Assembly (NCBI GenBank): GCA_047967505.1
Contig: CM106540.1
Reading direction: 5' to 3' (one strand)
DNA from: Dipteris shenzhenensis
Lineage: Eukaryota; Polypodiophyta; Polypodiopsida; Gleicheniales
DNA: 64,000 bases
Both the position numbers and the translations under genes were made by a program. This document shows, one piece after another, positions 10,568-20,471 of the stretch. The notes below the pieces were generated by a model that worked only from the letters and a program-made list of their open reading frames with translations, searched no databases and had not been told where the DNA came from. Position 1 is the first letter of the stretch. Each line of letters starts with the position of its first letter.

Positions 10568-12730
10568 TTGGCGGCCATCTCGCTAGTAGAGAGCGGTTCT
10601 CGGCCAGCCCCTCGACTATCCGGACAGGTACAAGCCCAAGAGCGGCCCCCTGAAGGCCCCCTGAAGACCAATCGAAGGGTGGCAACCCCGAGAGAGCGCA
10701 ACAGGATCCTTCTTGCAAGTGGAGGCTGTTCAAGGGAGGGGTTCACCAGGATTCCTTTCCTTTTTGGGCTACACTTGCAGCCCACACAGCTTGTAGCTCA
10801 TTGGCAAGCTCTCTCTCCTTGGTTTTTCTCTTTCTTTTCGAGGCAACGGAGTGTTAGTGTTTTTTTTTGGGGAATAGAGTCTTGATGGTGACCACTTGGT
10901 CTGGCTAGAGGAGCTCTCATCGACTCCAAAGCTGTGAAGATTCTTCTTTCCCCCTCAGACTGGTTGTCAGTATGACACCCTCGAGAGGAGGTAGATTCAG
11001 GAGTGGCTTCAGGCGAACTTAGCATTAGAGGGTGACCACATTCAAGAAGTCACTATCTATGGGCCCGTAGTATTTCTTCTTTAGCAGAACTGTCTAGCTA
11101 CCTCACAGGCCCTTGTGGCCGATTTTCTTGTGTCCACACTTGGTCTACTAAGCTTATTCCTTGGTATCATGGCTTCACGGTGGAGGATTTGGACACGACA
11201 CATCATGTCTCCCTCCCTCGCTTCTCGGTGACGCTCTACTTCCCAGGTTTCCCAAGAGAGTACAAGTCCATCTTGCCATCAGTCCCCATTGGCTACTACA
11301 GCCTCAATAGTCGCGGACGATGGGATCCCTAGGCTTAGACTAGTTGTGGAGAACCCGGAGTCCCTACCAGAGATAATCCTCCTTGTTGAGACCTTGGATG
11401 GGGGCACATTGCTGCAGATGATGGAGATCTTAGGGCTTCTAGGATAGTGCCTCCGTTGCAGACAGTTGGGGTACCTAGCCCGAGATTGTCCCACCCCCCC
11501 TCCCCCCCTAGGTAGGCAGAGTCAGTAGAGAGACTCAGGAGGAGAGGGCGCAGAGATCCTCTAGAAAGCAATAGCAGCAAGAGTCATAGGCTTTGTGGGT
11601 GACGCCCTCGAAGAGCGAGTGGATCCAGGTGAAAAAGAAAAAGGTGAGCAAACGGACTTGGAAGAATCAGATACGACGAGCCACACGCAGGGCAAAAGAT
11701 TGGGCGGAGAGAGTCAACCCCCTCCCCCTAGGGAGAGTAGTCCGCGGATTCACCTTCAGGTCGGGAACCCCAAGTAGGCAGAGGGGGTCCCCACTTCTAT
11801 ATTAGACCCCTTGAGCATAGTGCACCCGGATAGCCAGACGCAGTAGGTACCAGATATGTTGATAGCAGAGGCTCCGCTAGATGGATGCTCTCAAGAGATG
11901 TAGGAGGATCTTCAGTGCCACCCGGCCTCTCCCCCTCGGATCCTTCTCCCCGTCCCCCTCCTCCCCTCCTCTGGATCCCTGTCTCCCTCCTCCCCCCGCT
12001 TCTAGATCCCCCTTCTACTCCCCCTTTTACTCCTCCCCCCCTCCTCCACCTTCGCTCCCATTAAGCGCCCCTCTCCGCTCTTCCGCTCCACTCCCTATAG
12101 CAGTGCCCATCCACCCCTCATACTCCAGTGCCTCCCGTGCTCGTCAGCCTGTAGGCAAGGGCAAGGCACCAACCTCTAGTCATCTCCTCACCTGGAGTGG
12201 TAGGTGGGAGCCTCCTCTTAGCAGGCCCCTGCCTCACGACAGGAAGCAGGGAGCAACAAATCCCCTTCGCAAGTTCCGGGCCCGACGCTTTGCCCTGGAC
12301 TTCCCCTGTCATGGGAGTTCTGGCGTTTGAGGCCATGGAACTACCTTGCTATTCCATATTCGTACCCCATGCCTCTCGAGCTGACAGTTCTGATTCTGCA
12401 ACCCCCTTTGGAATCATTCAATGTGGTCGGTCCCGCACCCACGGTCCCGCACCCATCCCTTCTAGGGTATAGAGTTTGCCTCCTCAAGAGACAAGTGGAC
12501 GTCAGAGATGTTCGATGACATGATAGAGGAGCAGTTGTTTCACATGATGGACAATTGGATGGGGCCATACGGGCTGGACTTGTGGTACGTGCATGGCTCG
12601 TCGGCCTTCTTCCAGCTACGTTTCAGTCCAGAGAGACTAGGCTTAGGGTTAGTAGTAGGTGTGATCCGCCGACTGCCATTTGATGTAAGGATTCACCCGT
12701 CGACACATCAGCATTGGACGTTGCAGTAGT
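10568..12730 (+). pseudogene. LINE ORF1-like region with zinc knuckle
   Basis: ORF1 proteins of plant L1 elements bind element RNA and end in a CCHC knuckle. Near 11430-11490 the reading CLRCRQLGYLARDC occurs: both CX2C cysteines and the last Cys are intact, with Tyr in place of the His. It is preceded by VVENPESLPEIILLVETLDG (from about 11340), which resembles the beta-strand segment before such knuckles. The rest is Pro/Ser-rich (11930-12120) or broken into short frames. A tail frame 12508-12729 (LDLWYVHGSS, then FSPERLGLGL) may be the end of ORF1. Frames change at least four times. Confidence 0.55.
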
Positions 12731-12929
12731 GTGTAGAGGCGTTCGGGGCTGACTTTTCTTTCATGATGTAGTGGATGTGAAAGGTGGGGGTTGAGTCGGT
12801 TGCTACTCTTGTCCGTAGACGCACAGACACATATTACTCTCCCTCCAAGCCCCCATCAAAATCACAGAAGTCTTGTTTTCTAGAAGAAGCTTCCACTCAT
12901 AGGCGAGCTATGTTCTCTTCGACATCCTC

Positions 12930-13990
12930 CTCATGAGTTGGACGATGGTGCATTGGAATGTGCACGGACTCCATGATCGTGCACGCAGTCAACCTCAGTA
13001 CCTGATTCTTCGGCAGTGCTGTGGTAAGAAGGTCAATTGACCTCCTCTTGATCTAGGAGCATATGTTCACTGTGGCTAATATTGGACGTAGCCATCACCT
13101 CCTTCTGGGTAGGGGGGGCGAGATTTGGTCTCTTGCAGTTGGTAGGAGCAGAGGAGCTTGTATCTCAGCCTTGCAGACAGTGGCTTTGACCAGGGCGGGC
13201 TTATAGCACGCAAGTCAGTATGGATGGGGCTTCACACAGGGGACCTCAGGATAGGGGTCTTGAACATATATGCACCAGCTTGCAGACAGCACCAGCCGAC
13301 CTTTTGGAGATGAGAGTGCCTCCCCGATGTGGATTTATGGATTGTTGGAGGCAACTTCAGTAATCTAGACTTTGCGAAGGATAAGTAGGGGGGGCTTCGT
13401 TCTCAGAGATACTGGTAGCAGAGCGGAGCACCTTGGAGCAGTTTGTGTTTGCAATTAGCAGCACGGATCCCTACGGATTTTACTAGGATCCCTAGAGGGA
13501 GGCAGCCTTCACTTCTTCTTTGGGCAGAGGAGACGCGACGGATTACTTGAGTGTCTGGACCAATTCTATGTAGTGGACTGGGCTATGCACAGAGAGGGAG
13601 CCATAGGCATTTTAGCAGGTACCATGATGTCGCGGATCATGCTTCGATTATACTCCACCTTGTAGTCTCGCACGGATCTTCCCCAGAAGGGGATCCATAT
13701 TCCAGAGAGTTTGCTTCAAGAGGTAGAGGTCCAATGCTCCATAGCAGAGATTTGGGAGTAGCCAGAGGGCTCAGAGGGATGGGAAAATTGGGTAGTTGAG
13801 ACCATTCAGAGTAGCAGCGTTGAGCTCCAATCTCAGGCGCTCAGGAGGACACATGCTCTTCAGGAGAGGGAGAGAGCTTTGAGGAGGGATCTAGCTTCCA
13901 TAGAGCAACTTAGGGAGCAGGAGCTGGGCTCCGTGTGGCTTAGTGAGAGATACGAGGCCGCGATGCTGATTCTGTAGGATATGGAGGTGC
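12930..13990 (+). pseudogene. LINE ORF2 endonuclease (APE-like) region
   Basis: The reading begins around 12935 with VHWNVHGLHDRARS, matching the WNVRGL start of L1 apurinic-like endonucleases. Further on come LNIYAPACRQHQPTFWR (about 13260-13310), equivalent to the 'xxNVYAPxxxxxRxxFW' motif. DLWIVGGNFSNLDFAKDK (about 13328-13386) is equivalent to GGDFN, with Asn replacing the metal-binding Asp. GIHIPESLLQEVE and a long Glu/Arg-rich coiled linker (13800-13990) follow, as in L1 ORF2 before the polymerase. Several stops and frame changes interrupt the reading. Confidence 0.75.
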
Positions 13991-14179
13991 AGAGGGCGAA
14001 GTTCTCTTATCATTCGTCTTGTGCTAGATGGGTGCAACAGGGGGATAGGATGACTCGGCAGTTTTTCCGAGCCACTGGGTCATGTTCAGCAGGGACGTAG
14101 CTGTAGTAGCGACTAAAAGACGCACAAGGTAAGATGCACATAGAATCCTAGGAGATTTTGGAGATGACCATGGATTTTT

Positions 14180-14816
14180 ACAGGCAATTGTTTGAGTCAG
14201 AGGACCCCCCCGCGTGCCTTGTGGCAATGGAGGCAGTGTGGGAACATGTCCCAAAGGTAGTCTCCCCGAGCCTGAGCAGACGCTTAGAGGTGCCCTTCAC
14301 AGAGGAGGAGTGGGCTTAAGGCCCTTCCTCCTCAGAAGTGCCCAGGGGAGGATGGACCGACTCCGACTTTCTTTCGCTTCTTCTGGGAGAGGATCCGCAC
14401 TCCGCTCAGATGGGCCTGCAGGAGATTTTTGACACAAGTTCTCTCCCAACCTCCATGAGCCGTGGTTGGATCTGTTTACTTCTGAAAGGGGGGGATAGGG
14501 CAGACATTCGGCAGTGGAGACCGATTACCCTGCTGGACACCGCATACAAGATCCTAGCCAAGGTCTTGATCCAGACATCATTCACAACACGCAGAGTGCC
14601 TTTGTCAGGGTTGCCCTCTTGCCCCCTTCCTTTTCCTCTTTGTGGCGGAGGCCAAGGCCACTGGCCTCTTTGGCATGAGACTCTCCATCCGTCAGGAGGA
14701 TGAGGTGCTACACTTAGAGTTTGCGGATGATACAACTTTATTTGTGGAGGGGACAGTGGGGAGCCTTGAGACAGTCAGGGGGACCCTGGCCATTTAGTGC
14801 GAGGCCTCTGGAGCAC
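14180..14816 (+). pseudogene. LINE ORF2 reverse transcriptase, upstream part
   Basis: Reads GWICLLLKGGDRADIRQWRP then ITLLDTAYKILAKVL (14460-14565), matching the L1 polymerase signature 'LIPKKGDxxDxxxWRPISLLNxxYKIxAKxL'. After a frame change comes LEFADDTTLFVE (about 14714-14750) with the catalytic Asp-Asp pair intact, at 14726-14731. Sequence between these two blocks is shortened compared with a full RT, so part of the palm region is probably deleted. The reading is broken at 14817 by the LTR element and resumes at 18718/18723. Confidence 0.85.
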
Positions 14817-15074
14817 TGTAGCGGGAGATAGACTATCCTCACTCTCTCTCTTGCTCAATACTAACTGCAAATGCAAGATGATGCACTCAATACACAAAGT
14901 GAGCTGTGGATGTGAGTGAGCCTTGAGACAGTCAGGGGGACCCTGGCCATTTAGTGCGAGGCCTCTGGAGCACTGTAGCGGGAGATAGACTATCCTCACT
15001 CTCTCTCTTGCTCAATACTAACTGCAAATGCAAGATGATGCACTCAATACACAAAGTGAGCTGTGGATGTGAGT
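14761..15074. repeat. 157-bp tandem duplication across a LINE/LTR junction
   Basis: Bases 14761-14917 are repeated at 14918-15074 with essentially no differences. Each unit contains the last 56 bp of LINE sequence, the AGCAC target site and the first 101 bp of the LTR. The duplication therefore arose after the LTR element had inserted. Confidence 0.95.
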
Positions 15075-15641
15075 GAGAGAATCAGAGGGAGAGAATGTAG
15101 TGGACCTCCGGAGAGGAAATAGATACAACTGAATAATGAATGCCCAAAGGGCTGAATACAACTGTATGAAGGGGCTGAAACCCTCACTGTAAAACTGGAA
15201 GACTAGACTACCTAGAGGAGGTGAATCCTCACTAGATCCTTGAAGAGGTTGAGGCTACCCTGCTGGTCTGTTGCGGGGAGGCCTTACTCTGTTGCTCTGA
15301 AGGCTTGAAGGCCTGAGGAGTGGATGAAGAATGAGGGCCAAAGGCTGTCCTTTTCTAGGCTGATAGGTCAGTTTGGCTGACTTGGTCAACGCCGACCGTT
15401 GACCAAGCCGGTCAAAAAAGTCAACGTTGGCCAAAAAGTCAATGTGTTGACTTTTGGCCAAAAAGTCAAGTCTGTATTTTTTACTTGCGATGATGTGACA
15501 TGAACTGTCCGTTGACTATGTGCCGATTGTTGATTGCGCAGGGCCGCTTGAATGGCTGTACGCATGCCTACGTGGCCGTTGACATGGTTGCTTGTGCTGA
15601 CACTAGCTAGCATGGCCACGAGTGTGTGGATGCCTGTGACA
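14974..15641 (-). repeat. LTR (3' LTR of the gag-only element)
   Basis: 668 bp in its undivided copy, from TGTAGCGGGAGATAGAC to GCCTGTGACA. An extra, partial copy of its first 101 bp precedes it at 14817-14917 because of the 157-bp tandem duplication. It is closely similar to 18069-18717, with scattered substitutions and some indels towards the TTGAC-rich end. The TATA motif present in the other LTR is altered here (TTTTCTAGG in place of TTTTATAAG). Confidence 0.9.
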
Positions 15642-15653
15642 TCCCCTTCTGCT
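15642..15653 (-). other. Polypurine tract
   Basis: The minus strand reads AGCAGAAGGGGA directly before the LTR start TGTCAC. It would prime plus-strand DNA synthesis. Confidence 0.75.
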
Positions 15654-16283
15654 GAAAATCGAACTAGGGTATAAAAGGGGTTTCCCATCGTGGTGATAGA
15701 GGTGACTGTCTGTGGTATACCTAGATGATAAATCCTGATCTGAATGACTGGTTCATGAATCTGAAAGTGGTTACTGAACTCATGAATCCCGATCTGCAGG
15801 TACTGAATGCCTAGATTTCGTGCTCACTTTTGGTATGGATATTTGTTGTGGGCTAATATTCCAGGATGAGGCTCCCAGTGGTTTTCCTCAGTGCATATAG
15901 GTGATAGGGACGGAGGAAGACTGGCTTTGAGATAGGCATCCCGGTCTTGGTATAACCCTGTTGCTTGCTGTAATACTATATCCTCTTGTAACACTTTATC
16001 TTGCTGTAATACTGTGTCTTGTTGGCGCCACAGCCTCGAACCCCTTGAATGACTGATATCAAAGGTGAGGTGGAACACCCTTACTCCAATAGATGAACTT
16101 TGACCCATGGCCTGGGATTTTGACGGCTTGGTGTTGATAATCTGGTTGGACTTCGAACTGGTGCCACCATCGTGCTCCCAAGATGACGTCCGTTGCCCGA
16201 GTAGGTGCAACCTTGAGTGGCGAACTGTGTACCTACCCTGAGATCTTCAGAGTGGCTGAAGCTACATGCATGTTGCTCTCTAT

Positions 16284-16899
16284 CTACTGCCCAGGAAATG
16301 CACCATTCAAGGTCATTGGATCCATTGGCGTTAGAGGCAACTGAGCCTTTTGAGCTGCTTTGGTGGAGATGATGTCCTTGGAACTGCTTGAGTCTGCCAG
16401 GATAAGGACCCCACCACCGACCTGTCCATAAAACCCAAACATATTGGGAAACTGACAAGGCTCCCCCTTCTGCTGAGCTTCAAGCTCCTGGATGACTACT
16501 GAGGTTGTCCCTGTAGTCGGTTGTTCATCAAGCTCCTCAATGACTACTGAGGTTGTTGAAGCTGTTGCTGAACCACTTGACGCGGCTCCTGTTGTTAGAA
16601 GCTTCTGGTAACGCGGGCAATATTTTTTATTATGGCCCGGCACATGATAATGGAAGCATCGGTTCTCCTTGGCATAGAGTGCTCGTGTCGCTGTATATCC
16701 AGCCATTGCTATCCTTCTCCATCCAGCTCTTCTTTGGCTGCCCATTCCCACCATCACCTGGTATGGAATCATGGGACTTCTTACTATTGACCTGCTTGGA
16801 TCCTTTGTGCATGAGCTCAAAATTATGAGCAAGCTCATATGCACGCTCATAATCCCGTGCCTGAAACTTCTGACATACCATTGGATGTCTGTACGGAGC
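16284..16899 (-). pseudogene. Gag zinc knuckle and retropepsin remnant
   Basis: Part of a minus-strand open frame running from 16937 to 16284. Near 16670-16620 it reads CFHYHVPGHNKKYCP: a CCHC knuckle (CX2CX4HX4C) in which the second Cys is Tyr. After a duplicated TSVVI-EL- segment (two copies near 16560 and 16500) comes GGGVLILADSSSSKDIIS (about 16415-16360). This resembles the retropepsin active-site block (LIDSGSSHNFIS) with the catalytic Asp kept and Gly changed to Ser. The next downstream feature is the polypurine tract, so the polymerase genes are missing rather than broken. Confidence 0.7.
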
Positions 16900-17758
16900 G
16901 CATGGAGATATTTGCTCAGCTTCTGACAGTCTTCCAACTGTAACTATATAAACACTTGAGTGAACTTATTGGCATAATGATTCACCGTCTTGGTGTCTCC
17001 CTGGCATAGCTCGTAGAACTGACCCTAGAGCCTGTCCACGTACTGCGGTGGCAAGAATCATGATCAAAGATCTTTCACGAATTCCGTCCAGCTATAGAAA
17101 GGTGTCTCCTCGTCTGCATCGTAGTGGTTCTTCTGCCACTTGAGCCCACCATGTGACCGCCTCGTGTGTGAGGTGCATGGATGCTAGGATGCACCGCTCG
17201 TTGTCCTTCGTAGGCATCACTGAAAATTTTGAACTAATTGAGCCATGAAGTCAACACTAAAGGTTCCTGCTTACCATCGTACCGTGTGAAGTTGAGCTTC
17301 CCTGGAAAAGAAGGCTTGGCTAGAGGTGGAAGTATCTCCTTTTCTCCCCCCTCTGGTCGAAGTAGAGAAATGAGAAGTTGCTAATCCCGTTCTTCCTTCT
17401 CTTTTCGAGCAGTACGTTCTCGGAGCTCCTTGGCCTCCAGAGCCTCACGGTCCTGGAGTTCCTTGGCATCTCGAGCCTCTTGATTGTGTTCACCTTTTGC
17501 TTCTCGAGCTTCTCGATCGTGTTCTTCTTTTTCTTCTCAAGCCTCCCGATCGTGTTCTTCTTTGGCCTCTCGAGCTAGCCTTTCACGCTCTTTGGCGGCC
17601 CGCTCACAATCTTCCCGCATCTCTTGAAGCTGGGTCATGCGGGCAAAGAGAGCCTCTGACTGTTGGTGTTGCATCTGCATCATAGCTTGCAACATGGCTA
17701 TCATGGCAGACATAGAAGTGTCTGCAGGGTCCTGTGTTGGGGGTGGTGGTGGAGGCAC
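16900..17758 (-). pseudogene. Ty3/gypsy gag of the gag-only element
   Basis: The minus-strand reading starts at 17758 with MPPPPPP and then a Met/Gln-rich, Glu/Arg-rich coiled-coil segment (about 17720-17540) ending in a stop. Shifting frames then carry the capsid core: an HYDADEETPFYSWTEF block (about 17125-17080), an F-LPPQYVDRL block and a YELCQGDTKTVNHYANKFTQ block (about 17010-16955). This matches the retrotransposon gag domain (Pfam PF03732 family: W..F...F...F.P...... F..L.Q...SV..Y...F). Gag assembles the particle that packages element RNA. At least three stops interrupt it. Confidence 0.75.
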
Positions 17759-18055
17759 TAAACCCTCCCCCCTTGTGTTGGACTACTCACTGATGCTCAT
17801 AGTGTCCTTACCGGATCTTATCTGGACCATAAACGGTGGGGCTGAATTGATCCCCTTGACTTCTGGAAATGAACTTTCCCCTCACGCCGCAAGGTGTAAA
17901 GACCCATGGGTGAAGACGGGAGCCGGCCCGATGCGCGATGAAGTAGGGAGGGAGCGGCTAATGGAGTATGGTACTACCACTAGTCTGCGGTAGGCACAAA
18001 ATACCCAAAAAAGAAAAGAAAAGGGATAACCCTCTATCTCAAGAAAGAATCTAAA

Positions 18056-18067
18056 GCTCTGATACCA
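18056..18067 (-). other. Primer-binding site, initiator Met tRNA type
   Basis: The minus strand reads TGGTATCAGAGC one base inside the LTR. This is the sequence complementary to the 3' end of plant initiator methionine tRNA and is used by most plant LTR retrotransposons. Confidence 0.9.
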
Positions 18068-18437
18068 ATGTAGCGGGAGATAGACTATCCGCACTCTCTC
18101 TCCTGCTCAATACTAATGCAAGATGATGCACTTAATACACAAAGTGAGCTGTGGATGTGAGTGAGAGAATCAGAGGGAGAGAATGTAGTGGACCTCCGAA
18201 GAGGAAATAGATACAACTAAATAATGAATGCCCAAAGGGCTGAATACAACTGTATGAAGGGGCTGAAACCCTCACTGCAAAACTGGAAGACTAGACTACC
18301 TAGAGGAGGTGAATCCTCACTAGATCCTTGAAGAGGCGGAGGTTACCCTGCTAGTCTGCTGCAGGGAGGCCTAACTCTGTTGCTCAGAAGGCTTGAAGGC
18401 GTGAGGAGTGGATGAAGAATGGGGGCCAAAGGCTTCC

Positions 18438-18445
18438 CTTTTATA
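18438..18445 (-). promoter_or_regulatory. TATA box of the LTR
   Basis: The minus strand reads TATAAAAG, about 28 bp downstream of the nearest TTGAC core and well inside the LTR. The position suits a U3 core promoter driving the gag transcript leftwards. Confidence 0.6.
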
Positions 18446-18472
18446 AGCTGATAGGTCAGCCTAGCCAACTTG

Positions 18473-18592
18473 GTCAACGCGGACTGCTGACCAAGTTGGT
18501 CAAAAAAGTCAACGCGACCCAAAAAGTCACCACGTTGACTTTTGACCAAAAAGTCAACTCTGTATTTTTACCTGCGATGACGTGCCGTTGAC
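18473..18592 (-). promoter_or_regulatory. W-box cluster in the LTR promoter
   Basis: Seven TTGAC/GTCAA cores occur within 120 bp, at 18473, 18499, 18508, 18535, 18542, 18553 and 18588. At least one is the full TTGACC. TTGAC(C/T) is the binding core of WRKY transcription factors. In the minus-strand direction of the element the cluster lies just upstream of the TATA box, where activator sites would be expected. An equivalent cluster occurs in the other LTR (about 15370-15520). Confidence 0.6.
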
Positions 18593-18722
18593 TATGTGTC
18601 GATTGCTGATTGTGCAGGGCTGTATGAATGGTTGTACGGATGCCTACGTGGCCGTCGACCTGGCTCCCTGCATTGGCCCTAGCTAGCATGGCCACGGGCG
18701 TGTGGATGCCTGTGACAAGCAC

Positions 18723-18904
18723 GGATCAATTGGACCAAATAAGTTGGATTCTTCATGGGCACAGAGGACGTTCAGGAGATTAGCAACTGGGGGCTAGCCC
18801 TTGACTTCAGGTGGATCCCACGGGGGTGGACAACGAGATACCTAGGATGTCGGGTGGGGATGGATATATCAACAAAGCAGCAAAATCGCCCGGGTTCTTG
18901 AGAG
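18723..18904 (+). pseudogene. LINE ORF2 segment between two insertions
   Basis: This 182-bp island reads INWTK-VGF and later WIPRGWTTRYLGCRVGMD. In L1 elements these are the residues that follow the FADD palm motif ('INxxKSxGFxV ... YLGxxxG'). It therefore continues directly from 14816 once the LTR element is removed. It ends at 18904, where the gypsy LTR begins; its last bases GAGAG are duplicated after the other gypsy LTR. Confidence 0.8.
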
Positions 18905-19366
18905 TGTTACGCTCTAGCCGAGGTAGCATGACCTCGGAAGAATCAGTCGACATTTCCCTTAAAGGATCTATATTTGTAATATATTTGTTTGCGCTTAATG
19001 TAAATGATCGGGAGGGAATTAATGTCAAGGTCCTAGGTGAGGGTTGATAGCACCAGACTAGGTGGATCTAAGGCTAAGGGCCTAATGCAAGGAATATGCC
19101 TAGGGGCAAAGGATATTAAAGCATCCCAAGAGAGGGGTGAAATGTTGCATTAGGAAGGCCCTGTGATGATGACATGTGGCATCTAGATCCATCTAGGGAG
19201 ATGGGGCTTGTTGAAGCTAGAGAGAGAAGAGAATGAATTGTTCACGTATGTTTTTTTCTGATTCGAATTCTCTGTTAGCTCTCCTGTTTTCAACAAGGTT
19301 GGCTGGGTGGAATAACATCGGTGCTTCTCCCGTGATTTGCCAGTAAATAGAGTAAAGTTTGTTACA
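18905..19366 (+). repeat. 5' LTR of the gypsy element
   Basis: Starts TGTTACGCTC and ends GTTTGTTACA, 462 bp, the same length as the right LTR. Preceded by GAGAG. Open frames inside it are not genes. Confidence 0.95.
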
Positions 19367-19368
19367 AT

Positions 19369-19380
19369 TGGTATCAGAGC
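19369..19380 (+). other. Primer-binding site, initiator Met tRNA type
   Basis: TGGTATCAGAGC starts two bases after the 5' LTR ends. Confidence 0.95.
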
Positions 19381-20415
19381 CAAAGGGCTAGGTGAGAGAG
19401 ACGATCGGGGTGACGGAAGACCAGAGCTTCAGGAAGGGCGAAGGGATAGGCGTGGAGCTGTGAAGTCGAAAGACACGAACGGTCGTCGAAGGACCAGAGC
19501 GTAGGTGTGACGAATTTGCTACGCATGACGCCCAATGGAGAAACTGAAAAAGGGCTCGTGACCTTCACGCGACGGACGATGTGGCTCTTCGGTGGTCATC
19601 CCGCACTGGTTAGCAGAAGATGGCGGGATGTTAGGTGACGGTTCGTGGTACGGGAGTTACGTAGAGCTAGGTGGAACCGTTGGTAGCGGACAGCAGGTTG
19701 GAGCGATACGTGACGAGATGCGAGACAGGCTGACTCAACGAATTATGGAGTGGCGACGAATGACGTGACTTACAGTCAGAGCCCTGCATGGTCACGTAAA
19801 CAGTTCTAGGCAGACATATTAATTGCGATCAGGAAGTTACTTGGGGCTGCAGGCTTCGGGATATCTGGCTACTGGTCTGGCTGGCCCGTAATAGTTTTTG
19901 ACCTGCTTCCCTAGCGCACTTACGGTCAAAGCCCTCCAACGCCACGCAGGCAGCTCGGAAGCTGAGATTGGATCGACGCTCAAGTAAAGCTCTAGGCTGA
20001 AGACTTGTCGCAGGAGCGTAGGGGCTTGAACGATGTGGAGCTGAGACAAATTCCCTCGGACAGATTTAGACCAGGGAGCACTTTACTCATTTTCCCTTTT
20101 GTTCTGTCATTCCTGTTTTGTCAGAAGCAGTTCAGGCTTTTGTGGTTGTAGCAGTGTTTGCAGTTTACGATGCTATAGCAGGGACAGATTATGCCTGCGC
20201 ATATGCTTTTGTGCTTCAGTCTGAGTTGACTTGCAGGAATTTCCCTAGTATAGGGAAAAGCGCTATTTGGGTTATGCATGTGTCAAATGCCTAGTCAGTG
20301 TGCATGTGGGATTGCAGGAATTCCCTAGTATAGGGAATTGTGTCAGAGTGCCAGTACACTGAATTGTGTCAGCTTGTAAATACAGTGTTCTAGCGGTGTT
20401 TATTTAAATTTATAA

Positions 20416-20446
<31 letters not shown>

Positions 20447-20471
20447 CGGAACAAAACACCCATTGAACTGA
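19381..20471 (+). other. Untranslated leader with palindromes and an AAAAC repeat
   Basis: About 1.1 kb between the primer site and gag, without a long frame. It contains the palindrome TTCCCTAGTATAGGGAA twice (20241-20257, 20321-20337) and an (AAAAC)n tract of about seven units at about 20413-20450, just before gag. Such leaders usually carry the packaging and dimerisation signals of the element. Confidence 0.7.

Larger units (their letters stand above)
14817..18717 (-). mobile_element. LTR retrotransposon with gag and protease only
   Basis: The ends are TGTAGCGGG... and ...GCCTGTGACA (plus strand), giving TG..CA termini. The five bases AGCAC occur immediately before (14812-14816) and after (18718-18722), a perfect target-site duplication. 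On the minus strand a primer site adjoins the right LTR and a polypurine tract adjoins the left one, so transcription runs right to left. The 2.4-kb interior encodes a Ty3/gypsy-type gag, a knuckle and a retropepsin-like remnant. There is no reverse transcriptase, RNase H or integrase, so it would need those in trans. Gag contains stops and frameshifts. Confidence 0.9.
18069..18717 (-). repeat. LTR (5' LTR of the gag-only element)
   Basis: 649 bp with TG..CA ends, flanked on the inside by the primer site and on the outside by AGCAC. Read on the minus strand, it starts TGTCACAGGC and contains a cluster of TTGAC cores followed by a TATA box, as expected for an active U3 region. Confidence 0.9.

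Noticed and set aside
10173-10733. Several overlapping GC-rich frames on both strands
   Set aside because: High GC content lengthens all frames; only the plus-strand LINE reading has conserved motifs further on.
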